Source: Chara braunii
Taxonomy: Eukaryota > Streptophyta > Charophyceae > Charales > Characeae
Direction of reading: 5' to 3'
Assembly (NCBI GenBank): GCA_003427395.1
Contig: BFEA01001209.1
Location: forward strand, 40,365-76,131
Length of the DNA stretch: 35,767 bases
This document shows, one piece after another, positions 21,048 through 32,006 of the stretch (position 1 is its first letter; each line of letters starts with the position of its first letter). The translations under genes were made by a program, and so were the position numbers. The notes beneath the pieces are model-generated. The model was not told where the DNA came from, searched no databases, and was given only the letters and a program-made list of their open reading frames with translations.

Positions 21048-21284
21048 AGTCCCTCGGCAGTGTCTGAAAGTGCCGTGCCCGTCCTAAGTGAAGGCGGACT
21101 TGCAAATATGTGCCAATGCCTGTTTCTAGGGCAGAGCCTGTTGTAACCCCCATGTGGGCATGGATCCTCGACGAGGCCTTTTTACGAGTTAGCTCCTTGG
21201 CATGCCCCTGTAGGGCCCTTTCAGCAAGCATGAGCCCGCCCTAAGTGAAGGCGGGCCCCTGATTTTTTTTTTTTTTTTTTTTTC
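21048..21284. repeat. LTR-like hairpin-rich fragment with terminal T-run
   Basis: Contains CCTAAGTGAAGGCGG twice (near 21085 and 21240). The same phrase occurs in reverse in the gypsy LTR at about 28583-28600. Several inverted repeats are present: CGGCA/TGCCG, CCTCGACGAGG, and GCCCGCC with GGCGGGC at about 21235-21257. A T-run ends it at about 21284. Probably a piece of an LTR related in form to those on the right. Confidence 0.4.
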
Positions 21285-21516
21285 CCAAAAGAACAGAACC
21301 TCGCGGTTCTGGCTCCTACCATTCTGGGGAGCGACAGTCCGGTTCCTTTTCCCCCAGCAAGTCAATATGGAATACATCAAAGACACACACGCTCCTCCCC
21401 ATTATGGCTGAGAGGCCCGAGTAGGCAGCATTGATTACTTCCCTGAGGAAGGATGTACCNCCTCTCACCCCTGCCTAATCTAGCCTGCACTAACTCTGCC
21501 TGCCAATCTCTCTGAT

Positions 21517-22330
21517 CCCAGATCTGCTCCTCTCAGCTATGAAGCTGTCGGGTATCTATGATTATACAAGAGCATTCTGAAACACTTATATGCCTTTTGA
21601 AGCCTCTAAAATTCTATAACAGCTTTTGGCTTGTTTCTGTCTAAGCCATAAACCCTAAGCCCTCACTCTTAAGTCTTCCCAAACCCTAAACCCTAACCCT
21701 AAACCCTAACCCTAAACCCTTAACTATATCATCTATTTTGCTTAAACCTCAATCCATTGACCTCCACTTTCTCTCCCATTTCCTTTTTTAATTTAGCCTG
21801 AGCTAATTTTTGCCTATCAATCCTTTTAATCCCAGATCTGCTCCTCTCAGCTATGAAACTGTCGCGTAAGTCTGTTATGTGGGAGCCATCTGGGATGCTT
21901 GTAGTGTTCTCTGTATTCTATCTCCTCAAAANTTCGAAAGCCTATTTACCTTATTACCTTATAAACCCTAAACCCTATACCCAAAAAACCTTCACCCCTA
22001 TCATTACAAACGTTTTTTAAGACTATCTTGAAATCGCCTTTTTCGTATAGTGTACAACCTGAGTTATTCCTGATTCTTAAACCCTGAACCCTNTNTGAAA
22101 GTTTTTTGTGGTCCTATCCTTACTTACCGATTTCCTATTCTATGACTCCAGTCATACTCCTCTCGGCTGTGAAACTGTCGAGCTGGGGTATTGCCTTAGA
22201 GAGGGCTGGGACGTAAGTGTTGCTCTAGAGATCCCTACCATTCTAAATCCTACTCCTTCTGATTCTGTCTAGACCCTGAACCCTGAAACCCCCGGCTGTG
22301 AGCTATTGGCTATGGTGCGCTGGTGTCTGT
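21517..22330. repeat. Diverged satellite (about 315-bp period) with interstitial CCCTAAA repeats
   Basis: The phrase GATCTGCTCCTCTCAGCTAT with its flanks recurs at 21517-21550, 21831-21864 and, more diverged, 22148-22180, giving periods of 314 and 317 bp. After the first two copies come telomere-like runs: AAACCCTAAACCCTAACCCT and more at 21681-21722, and AAACCCTAAACCCT at about 21963-21976. A weaker CCCTGAACCCT sits at about 22272. The combination is typical of subtelomeric satellite DNA, or of old telomeric DNA inserted inside a chromosome. Several single Ns are present. Confidence 0.7.
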
Positions 22331-22450
22331 AGAGGGGGCGTTGTGAGAGGGGGGGGGAGAGGGGGGGAGATAGGTGTGGTGGTAGGTGTCTGTGGTGGAG
22401 GGGGTGGTTGGTGCTTGGGGGGGGGGGGCGGTGGTGGAGGGAGGTGGTGG
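22319..22450 (+). repeat. G-rich tract, possible G-quadruplex
   Basis: Runs of 5 to 13 G occur repeatedly (for example GAGAGGGGGGGGGAGAGGGGGG and a run of about 12 G near 22418). Four or more G-runs lie close together on the plus strand. Confidence 0.6.
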
Positions 22451-22799
22451 GGTTGATGGGGAGAGATGGGTCCGGGCTGTTCTAGGGTGATTTAGTGGTT
22501 GGGGGTGATCTTATGTGGGCCCAGGGGATTATAGGAACGCTTTTGTGGATGCGTTATGGTTAGTCGGTTTTAGGGGGTTAGTCTATCGTTTGGGTGGTAC
22601 CGAGTCGCCCATTGTCCAATATTAGATTCATGTCCCTGCTTTTTGTTTGTGTTTCTTTTCCGGTTTCCTTATCACTTCTTCTCTTGTCTTCTGTTTGCCC
22701 TTCGTTGGTGCGTGCTAGGTGTAGGTTGGTTATTCTCCTAGGGTTCCTTTACCCTAAACCCTCTGCGCCTCNTGCTTNCCTTNGGGGCTGGGTGGGGAA

Positions 22800-23450
22800 A
22801 TAGGTCCTTTTCCGTTCATTCCAGGTCCATAGGTGTTCTTTCGTCTGGTTCTTCCCTTGGGGTGGTTGGGCCCNACCAATCTGTAAAATGNAGGGTTCTT
22901 CCTGATACTCGTGNCAATAATCCCTTCTTTAGCCAAGCCTCCTCAAATTCTTTCTGTANTTTGTTCTTTCTCTGTGCGTCCGCTTCCTTTTCCATCTTGC
23001 TCAGGGTTTGTTTCCATTCCACACGGATTCCTGTTTCCACCATTTGTCTTGCTTCCTCCCACGATTCATTTGTTGATATTTTCTTTTTGCTAATTGTGCC
23101 TGNGCATCTAGCTCTCCAGATTACCCACAGGGTCGTTCTTCTCAGCANTTCTATGATTCCACAGTCTTCTTCCGGAATTATGCCTTCGTGGTCGATTGCT
23201 GTCAAGAGGAAAAGCTGATCTGTGGGGTATTCCTTGGGGGATAGTTTGGCCCATGCTCCTTTGCACTTGTCCCAGAGGGATTTGGCATGCTGACAGTGCA
23301 AGAAGCAGTGAGTTAATGTCTCTCCTTGCTGGTCTTGACACATCTGGCAGTGCGCTGAGGGCCCCCTGAATTTCAATATGGCCTGAGTTCTTCAAATTTG
23401 GCAAAGTTTGGTGGGCGCCAGACAGTTGCCATGCGCCAGTTGGTTCCATC
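22800..23450 (-). pseudogene. Second LINE, 3' fragment with zf-RVT domain
   Basis: On the minus strand: CQMCQDQQGETLTHCFLHC and HAKSLWDKCKGAW at about 23345-23250, the CxxC...ExxxHxxxxC zinc-binding pattern of plant LINE ORF2. Aliphatic WVIWRARC and a long charged helix-like tail (MEKEADAQRKNK) follow, down to about 22820. Upstream RT is missing. Ns at 22874, 22891, 22914, 22959, 23103 and 23147 obscure some residues. It is a different LINE copy from the one at 12.7-18.4 kb, as the tails do not match. Confidence 0.75.
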
Positions 23451-24152
23451 CTCCTTACTTGTGAGAATCAGAAATAATTCACGAGTCTTCTAGGCTCTTC
23501 CATCAGCACAGGCGAAGCAGGGAGAACCTCACGTTTACTCCTGGGTGGTTGGGCATGCCTAACCAATTTGGTCCCAGGCGACTGTCTGAATGGCCTGGGC
23601 GCAGACACTTTGGCTCGATCGGAAGCTACTGGAAACACACGAGGCCCAGCCAGACAGATAACTGGGCAAGCACTTTCCATAAAGGAAAGATCTCACCACT
23701 GGTGGGCTCATTCAGGCACTAGGCAGTGCATGCGGCAGCGCTGCTTGAGCGTGTGTTCGCGGGCTGTGTGCTGTGCGCTAGCGCTAGTTGCCAGGCAGTG
23801 CTCGGGCGCTGGGAGAAGGCAGGGCGCTGCTGAGGGCAGCGCCATAGCCAGCCCTACATAGCCAGGGCTTGGGTTGGACAGCCAGTGGAGGTGGTGGTGG
23901 TCTTCGTGCATGAGGGAGAAGACGTGGGAGGAAGACAAGGACAGGGGGGGAGTGGGAGAGATGAGGATGATGATGTGAGTGTGCATACCTTATTGGCGAT
24001 GGTCTCCATTGGCCGACATCTTCAAGTACTTCAGTGTCTACTGACGTCAACAGTTGCATTGTCAATTCGTAGGCAGGAAGTAGCTGTGTAGGGAGTAGCC
24101 TGGGCGCCGAGCGCCAAGTAGGGTGAGAGGGCCTGGATACTTGTGTTGGTGG
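23451..24152. other. Non-coding stretch
   Basis: No gene recognised. GC-rich part at 23740-23870 with GCGCTAGCGCTAG and many GCGC words similar to those in the neighbouring LTRs, so it may be degraded LTR sequence. Confidence 0.4.
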
Positions 24153-24157
24153 GGACG
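24153..24157. repeat. Target-site duplication GGACG, left (solo LTR 1)
   Basis: GGACG directly precedes TGTTACA; the same five bases follow the LTR at 25285-25289. Confidence 0.85.
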
Positions 24158-25284
24158 TGTTACATCTTCGACGTCACACGGGTCCTACCGGACCCGACTT
24201 AGGGTTAGAGGGACACAGTAGGGCCTAAAGGCCCGACCTTGGGGGTACTACAGGCCGTAAAGGCCTCATCTTGGACCAGACCCGACGGGCAGGCCCAAAC
24301 GACATTACCGTTTGGGTCTGGCGGCGCTCTTGAGGCTGCCGCCCGCCGGTTGGGGCTGAACCGTCCATCTGGACGGTTCAGGGCACGGCCAGGCCTCGCA
24401 GCATAGAGGCCGGCCTCTGCCCCACCGGTACAAAAGTACCGGTCCAGCCTCATTCAGGCTATCGAACCACCGGCAGTCTACGCGGTGCGTTAAGGTCTAG
24501 CGCCAGAGCGCTAGCGCTAAGTTTAGCGCAAGACGCGAGGAGCAGCGCAGCAGCGGCATCACGGCAGCGGCAGCGAGCGGAGCAGCAGCAGCGGCGACTG
24601 AGCAAGATCGGCGGCCATAGCCGCCTGAGGTATCGGGAGCCGGAGGTTCTCTCCTCCCTCCCGTCGTCAGTCCCCTCTCTCTCCCTCTCCTCCTCGACTC
24701 TCTTCTTCCTCTTCTTTAGACTTCTTCTTCTCCTTCTTCAGACTTCTTCTTCTTCTTCTTCAGACTTCTTCTTCTTCTTCTTCAGATTGGATACTTGATA
24801 CTAGTGGGACAGAGATCAGTGTTGGACTTCGGTAGTAAGAGGCTGTGGTACTTACCGGGTTTGAGACTTGGAGATTGTTGGGGATGATACTCGGCTGCAT
24901 CACAGATTGGACACCGGCTACATTAGGACTCTGTATCTCCGACATTGGTGACTTATTGTCCCCGACATTTTGATCTTGTTCGATGACATTTTGGATTACC
25001 ATATCGGTGACCTACTGGTTTCTATCTCGGTGACATCTGGTGCTACCTACATCTCCCACCTCCTTCGTCTCTCCTCCCACCTTCATCTGTGTATGTGTGT
25101 ACGGGGCTGAGCATCATCTATGTATGGCTCAGACCCCACCATCTCACGATTGTATGTGTGTGGAGTGATATCGATGTGAGTCAGTCTATGTGAGTCAGTC
25201 CGTTTATCAGACTTCCGCTGCATATATGCTCATCCTACATTGGTTGATCTTTGGTTCTGCCCATACTCATTGAAGTATGTAACA
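24158..25284 (+). mobile_element. Solo LTR 1 (1127 bp)
   Basis: Begins TGTTACA and ends TGTAACA, a 7-bp terminal inverted repeat with the canonical TG...CA ends. It is flanked by a perfect 5-bp duplication GGACG. There is no internal region, PBS or PPT, so it is a solo LTR left by recombination. The first 300 bp (U3 side in the plus orientation) are packed with inverted repeats. These include CGGGTCC 24179-24185 with GGACCCG 24190-24196, CCCAAACG 24294-24301 with CGTTTGGG 24309-24316, CTGAACCGTCCA 24356-24367 with TGGACGGTTCAG 24370-24381, and ACCGGTAC 24424-24431 with GTACCGGT 24436-24443. A CTT-rich microsatellite is at 24711-24785. Confidence 0.88.
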
Positions 25285-25949
25285 GGACGAGAGTAAGCTC
25301 TCATTGACATTCAGTTTCAGTGTTTTGCTTCTCCATTGGTGTAATATTGGTGCAATGCTGCTCTATGGACACTGTGGGACTTTCTTGCTTTCAATGTGAT
25401 TGTACTATCTGGAGTCTGTCATCTTGCTATTGCTCATTTTCCTTGCACAATAGGAGATTCATTCTTTTTTTGTTTGTTTCAGGGCAATGGTTTAGAGCAT
25501 GGTAACCGCACCCCCAGACACCACACCGATCCAGACCAAAAACCATATGTCGGGATCAATCCAAACGTTTGGAAAACCAGACAGGCGCCAGACATCCAGA
25601 CCATACCAGATGCGTTCGAGGGACCCCTGAAATGTTTGGATCGGGGAGGGGGGGGGGATGTACAAAAAAAGACAAAAAGTTGAAAATGCACTAGAAATCA
25701 GACGAATTGTACTTGTCCCTCCTCCTCCTGCTCTGCAACTTTCGTCATATCTCCTCCGCCTCCACCTCATCCATGTTTCCTCTTCTTCCCTGTCGCCCCT
25801 CATCCTCCTACTCCCACAGGCGCCATAGCGACACCCCTTCCTCCTCTTCCGCCTCCCCGGCCCTCATCCTCCTCTCACCGCTGTGGCCACAATCCTCCCT
25901 CTTGCTACTACCTCCTCTGCACCCCTTGTCCTTCTCTCACCTCGTGGCC
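25285..25949. other. Spacer between the two solo LTRs
   Basis: Starts with the TSD copy GGACG (25285-25289) and ends with TGGCC (25945-25949), the TSD of the next LTR. No gene seen. A perfect 14-bp palindrome TCCAAACGTTTGGA lies at 25560-25573, and a G-run at about 25644-25658. Confidence 0.6.
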
Positions 25950-27172
25950 TGTGGCATACTGCGTAGCCACACGGGCCCTGCAGGGCCCGTCCCGCACTTT
26001 CAGCCTAAAAGCCTAGAAAATAGGGCTTACAGGCCCCGGTCGTTTCAGCCTGAAACTGAAAAACGAGGGCCTGCAGGCCCTATTCCGTTTTCAGCCTATT
26101 TCTGGGCCTTTCAGGCCCAGAGGCTTTTCAGCCTGAAACGGAGGGCCATTTTCAGGCCCTCGTCGTTTCGACCGACCCTAGGACTCAGGCACAAAAACAG
26201 GGTTTTCGGAACAGGCTATCTTTAGCCTGTTCCCCACGACAGCTCGAGCAGGAGCTGCAGCTGCAGCCCCTGCCTCCCTTCGGCATTGGCAAGAGCAGCC
26301 TCCTGGACTGCCTCACCTGCAGTCGGGAGGCACCCGGTAGTACATAGGAAGTCCCATGCACTTCACGGGTAGGTAGTTGTCAGAGGCACGAGTAGTCTTC
26401 AGGATTCGGCCGCAGGACTCAGGAGCGCTGCAGTAGTCTTCAGGATTCGGCCGCAGCACTCAGGAGGAGCGCTGCAGTAGTCTTCAGCGCTAGGCAGTAG
26501 TATTAGCGCTAGTAGTAGTCTTCGGCGCTGGGCGCCCATAGCCATAGCTGTAGTCTTCAGCGCTGGGCGCTAGTAGGTGGTAGATCGTAGAGTTGGGAGA
26601 GATGGCTGGCGGAGGCCAGCGAGACTTACCTGTGGCGCCATAGCTCCAGCTCCATCTTCGAGGTACCTGCATCAAGGCGCCAACTTCACAGGTTAGTACC
26701 GGGCTGAGAGAGAGAGAGAGAGTTCTTCTTCCTCTTCTTCTAAGTCCACCATCTCTTCTTCCCCTCTCACCACCTGACTTCTCAGTATCAGTGGACTACT
26801 ACAGAGAGAGAGTTGTGACTTGAGACTTGACGACATTGGATCCAGACTCGACATTTGGGATTCAGACATTTCGACGAGGGACTATTTGGGCCTGTGCTGA
26901 ACACTTGGTGCTGACGACATTCCCATCTGCCCCTCTTCTTCGTCTAACCCCCATCTCCTTCGTCTGTGTATGGTAGGGGCTGGCGCTGTCTTCCTGTGTG
27001 AAGCGCCAGACCCCATTCACACCCTGTAACGATGATGATGATGTATGTTCAGGGCTGCATTGCAATATTGATTGTTCGGATCATTGGTATCTAAGTCTTC
27101 CGCTGTGCTATCTTATACTTTGTATTGAGAGGTCGGTTCTTGTTCTGGTCTGCACCGTTACAGTATGCAACA
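25950..27172 (+). mobile_element. Solo LTR 2 (1223 bp), same family as solo LTR 1
   Basis: Begins TGTGGCAT and ends TGCAACA, flanked by a perfect 5-bp duplication TGGCC (25945-25949 and 27173-27177). Its start aligns with solo LTR 1: both reach CACACGGG about 20 bp in. Both share the order hairpin array, GCGC-rich section, pyrimidine section, a GGGGCTG...CAGACCCC hairpin, a CTTCCGCTG word, then the end. Hairpins include the 20-bp palindrome at 25971-25990, TCTGGGCCT 26101-26109 with AGGCCCAGA 26113-26121, and GGAACAGGCTA 26208-26218 with TAGCCTGTTCC 26223-26233. No internal element sequence. Confidence 0.85.
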
Positions 27173-27177
27173 TGGCC

Positions 27178-27627
27178 ACACTCCTACTCCTCGCCACGTA
27201 TCACTTCGAAGGGTGATGACGCGAGGGGCTGCACTGCTCTTGAAGGTCGCAACAACAGTGCAGGCGGGAACAACAATGGGGGTAAATCCTCCCTGCCCTG
27301 GAGGCCTATTGAAGGCGCCAACCTGATTCCGCCCCTCCTATTGCATCTGGATTTCAACTTGGGTCTGCATTTCAACAGTTAATGGGTGTTCCAACTGCGC
27401 TAGGCCCGTTGGTATAATAGGAAATTCAAATTCCTCTTAGGGCATATATTTTATGCACCGTGGGATTTTCTGAGATGCATCTGACTGCAAGCAAATACAG
27501 CCAGAGTCTTTCCAACAGGTGCACTTCCTTTAAAAACCTTATGCACAGTGGCATTCGCCTTATACTCGCCTAATCGGCGGAATGAATAACAGGCTATGCC
27601 ATAGATATTCAATTGTTGTTTAGGTTG
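27178..27627. other. Spacer between solo LTR 2 and the gypsy element
   Basis: No gene established. A minus-strand open piece at about 27451-27620 has ordinary composition (YKANATVHKVFKGSAPVGKT) but no start, splice evidence or known motif. Confidence 0.4.
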
Positions 27628-28680
27628 TGCAAGGAACATGAATGTGGACGAAGCACAGAAATCCAAATTGCAAAATCACACTGAAGTCCAAGTAGTCAAA
27701 GCAAGAGCAGATAGCACAATGGAACCGAGTAACCATCCAATTGAGAACGATACAGAAGAATCGCGAGTCAATGTCCAAGCCCAATCGGGCAACACCAACA
27801 GCATAACCCAATGTAGCTCTCTCTCTTGAATGGCGCCAGGCGCCCTATCTACTCTACAGCCTAACACTACAACTACAGCATGGAAGCAACCAGACAACTT
27901 GACGACCAGCGAGTGATGACGTCAACTCCAATGCCGACCTCCTCTCCACCAGGTACGTCTCTCTCTTCACCCTCACTCTCCCTTGTTATCCCACACAGCG
28001 CCCTTCACTTCCCGAAGAACCACCTTCGCCCTCACCTCCCTCTGCGCCCACAGGCAGCCCGACTATGGCCACCAGCGCCCTGCGCTCAGGCTGCGCTCTA
28101 CCGCTTAGCGCTAGCCTGCCTCTCTCAGCCACTACGCAGCGCAAGTGCTAGCGCTACAATGCAGCAGCGTGCCCGCAATGCCTGCATTGGCCAAGATCCT
28201 TGCCCACTCGCCCTCCCTGCCTATATGCCAGTGTTGCGTGTGGGCGGCCTCCCTTGAGCCTGATCCTGGGCCCCAGTACCTGTACCCAGGCCCAATGCGG
28301 TTGGGGCCCACAAAATACAGTTGCGCCTCTTTCATCAAAGCCTGCGTCCAGATTCAGATAGTGGACCGGTTTCCCTTCGGCATTTTCGGCCTCTATATCC
28401 AGCATGCAATGTCGGCCTCACGTTTACGTGTCCAGGGCCTAACCAATTCCGGGGCCCTGGTCTTTCTGCATTTGCAGAGATCCGGTACTCGGTGCATTCC
28501 AACCAAACGGTGTGCGGCAACTGTATGGACCCCCACTTCGTGAAATGTTTGAACAAAGGGGCTCTCGTTGATTTGCTGGCCCGCCTTCACTTAGGGCGGC
28601 CACGAGGCTTGCTGGGGGCCTTAGCCCAGTGCATTTACATCACGGCAAGGCCCCTTTGAGGGCTCAATCCTCACATTCCA
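27628..28680 (-). repeat. Gypsy 3' LTR (1053 bp)
   Basis: Its outer boundary is set by the match to 35536-35767, which starts at TGCAAGG. Its inner boundary is set by the polypurine tract; on the minus strand the LTR runs TGGAATG to CTTGCA. The U3 side (28250-28660) is rich in inverted repeats, for example CCAGGGCC 28432-28439 with GGCCCTGG 28453-28460, and CCGCCTTCACTTAGGGCGG near 28583. GGCGCCAGGCGCC lies at about 27832. Confidence 0.9.
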
Positions 28681-28693
28681 TCCCCCTTAGCTT
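28681..28693 (-). promoter_or_regulatory. Polypurine tract (plus-strand primer) of the gypsy element
   Basis: On the minus strand AAGCTAAGGGGGA lies directly before the TGG that starts the 3' LTR. Purine-rich except for CT, and at the position where the RNase H-resistant primer should be. Confidence 0.8.
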
Positions 28694-31600
28694 CGAAAGT
28701 CCACTGAGACATCCTCTCGTATTCTGCCACCACTTGAGGAGCTGTGTCAATCAGTTCCTCTCTGGTGAACCACCGATCTTCTTTTGGATCTGTATGATGC
28801 CTGAATCTGATGCGATATTCCTCGACCCAGTGGCTTTGGAACAGGCAGGTCTCTGTGATCCACAATGTCGTTGATGTCCACTTGGCCATCCATGGTAGGG
28901 GGCAGCATCGATCTCCTTGAAAGGAATTGATCTGTCTCAGCGAAAGGTGCAAGCTTTGAGGCATGAAAGACAGGGTGAGTGCGTAGGTGTCCAGGGATAC
29001 TGATAACATAGGTAGGACCGTCCATCTCATCTCCAATTATATCCAGGACTTCCCAGGGACCAAAATACTGAGGCATTGGTTTTCGAGAGATTCCGAATTC
29101 CTGTCCTAGCTCACTAGCCTTGACCCAGACACGTTCCCCTACCTAAAATGAGGACTGTCGACGATGTTTGTTCTCAGAAGCAATCATTGCTTGCTGAGAT
29201 TTCCTGATGTGCTCGACAGCTTGCTGTAGTAACTTCTCATACTGCACACCATCTTCAAGTGCGCCCGGAGTTGCAGAGGGTTGGTTCTCAGGTAGGAGGA
29301 AGTCCAGAGCTGATCTAGGCTTCCATCCCAAGTGCAGCTGGTTAGGACTGACGCCGGTACTGCTGTGTACAGCGTTGTTGTACAGGCTGGCGATGAGAGG
29401 CAATTTCTCATCCCAGTCATCCTGGATGGGCTTGATGTAATGCCTCAGCAGGTGTTGTACAACTTTGTTCATCTGTTCGGCCTGTCCATTGGCTTCGGGG
29501 TGATTCCCGGAAGTCATCTGAAGTTGACTGCCCAATTGCTCAGCAGTCTTTCACAGGTCACTTGTGAAGCAGACATCTCTGTCACTAACGATTGACTTTG
29601 GAAGTCCAAAATCACGCACCCAGTTGTCCATAAACAACTTGATGACGTGTTCAGTCCTTGCAGTCTCTGGCATGGCTGTTAATCTAGCGTACTTGGTGAA
29701 TCGGTCTATGATGACAAAGATGTGCCTCTTGCCACTCCTACTGGTCACCAAGGTGTCCATGAAATCCATGGAAACACTCTGCCCCGGACCAGCGGGGATA
29801 GGTAAGGGCTTCAGCAACCCAAACGGTGCTTGAGTTCGTGGCTTGTCCCGCTGACAGACCTGACAGGTCTCCACATACTTCTTTGCATCATCTAGCATTC
29901 TGGGCCACCAAAATCGTTGTACTAGATTGACACTTGTCTTTTTGTAGCCAAAGTGTCTAGTTGCGTCATGACATTCCCCTAGAAATAAACTGCGCAAACT
30001 CTCTCTAGATGGTACCACTAATCTTTTACACCCGGCCTTATCAAGAAAGAGTAACCCGTCCACCATCACAAACTCATCGTCTGTGGCCTTATCTTTTGCC
30101 TGAAGTTCGCGTATGATGTCCATTGTGACAGGGTCTTCCTGATAGGCTCCCACCAGTGACTCAATTACTTCCTCAGATACACCAAACTCAGAAACTAGCG
30201 CCCCTAGGTAGTCTGCCCTACGTGACAGCGCATCTGCAACCTTGTTATACTCTCCCTTCAGATACTCTAGCTTGAAGTCGTACTGATCTATGACCTCATT
30301 CCAGCGCTTGAGTGCATCAGAAAGAGCCGGTTGAGTCTTGATCCATTTAAGGGTCTGATGGTCAGTTCTCAAATAGAAGAACCGTCCCAACAGAAAGTGC
30401 CTCCAATGGACAAATGCCTTGTAGAGAGCATAGAGTTCCCTTTCGTAGGTGGACTTCGCCATTTTCTTTGATGGCATTTTCTTGCTCATGTACTCAATCG
30501 GTCTCAACTTCTTCCCATCCTGCTGAGCCAGCATTGCGCCAATGCCATATTGGCTCGCGTCAGTGGTCGCAATGAAAGGCTTCTGAGGATCGGGCACCAT
30601 GAGAACCTCATGATTCATGAGTGCATGCTTCAATCGTTTGAAAGCAGCCTCGCACTCATCACTCCAGTCCCAAGGTGTGTCAAGTCGAGTTAGATCAGTC
30701 AAAGGAGAGGCGATTGTGGAATAGTTCTTCACAAAGTTCCTATAGTAGCCGCACATCCCTAAGAAAGATCTGACCTCAGTAACAGTCTGAGGTCGTGGCC
30801 AATCCCTGATACGAGCCACCTTCGCATCTTCCGGCCTAATCCCTTCCGCAGATACTTCATGACCCAAGTACAAGATCCTAGTGCGTCCAAACTCACATTT
30901 ATCTAGGTTGACCTTATACTTGTGCTGTTGCAAGAGTGAAAGTACAGTCTCAACGTGCTGTGCATGCTCCTCGACAGACTTACTAAAGATAAGAATATCG
31001 TGAAGGTACACGACGACAAACTTATCTAAGTAGTCATGGAAGATCCTATTCATGGCGTGTTGGAACGTACCCGGGGCATTGCAAAGGCCAAAGGGCATCA
31101 CTACAAACTCATACAGACCGTATCGGGTCTGAAAAGCAGTCTTGTGTTGATCCTCAGGTCTTATAGCAATCTGGTGGTAGCCGGACTTTAAGTCTATCTT
31201 GCTATAGTACTTACATCCCTGCACCCTATCCAATAGGTCGTCTATGCGAGGTAGAGGCTCTGCGTTTTTCACTATGATGGCATTGAGGCCTCTGTAATCA
31301 ATGCATATCCTCAATGTACCCCCCTTCTTCGGTACAAATAGCACTGGAGATCCGAAGGGGGAAGTACTCGGCCGTATCCATCCCTTTTTTGTCAGCTCTT
31401 TCAGTTGTCGCCGAAGTTCGTCTAACTTGGCCGGAGCCATCCTATAGATCCTTCCCTTTGGGGTTTTACTCCCTGGAATAATTTCTATGGCGTGGATAAT
31501 TTCCCTTTCTACGACTTCTGTGGGCTCTGTGAACAGATCAGGGAACTTAGCAACGACGTGTTCTATCTCTGGGGGTGTTTTAATGGCCTCCCCTTTCTCA

Positions 31601-32006
31601 GAGACATACACTAGGTACATACCCTCCTCTTGGTTTTGTTTATAATAATTATAGAACGTTGATGTGCACAAGCAGCCATAGGTTTCTATTAAGCTACTGG
31701 CCTTATACTTAGCCAGTCTCACAGTCCTTCCATCCTGCAACTTATGCCTTAGCACCTTCTTGTCCCAGTCAAACTGGGGCTTGGCAACCTCAAGGTAGTA
31801 CATTCCTAACAGCATATCAAATGGTAAGTCGTCGCTAACCAGGAATGAAATCTTGTGATTAAGTTCCCTTCCTCCATAGGAGAATGTACAGACTACATCC
31901 TTGACATAGTATGTGACAACCATGCGCTCCTTATTGGCCAAAGTAGATCCTACCGGTCTACTAAGGTGTTGTACCCGGTCCTTTAGGTGCAGCCTTTCCA
32001 ATCAGT

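Noticed and set aside
24205-24453. Minus-strand open frame of about 82 codons
   Set aside because: Lies entirely inside the U3 hairpin array of solo LTR 1; composition is explained by the palindromes.
27400-27455. Possible tRNA T-arm around AGGAAATTCAAATTCCT
   Set aside because: A stem-loop exists, but stem register and loop do not fit a T-arm and no other arms are found.
27451-27666. Minus-strand open frame with ordinary composition
   Set aside because: No start context, splice sites or recognised homology; could be an exon but not supported.
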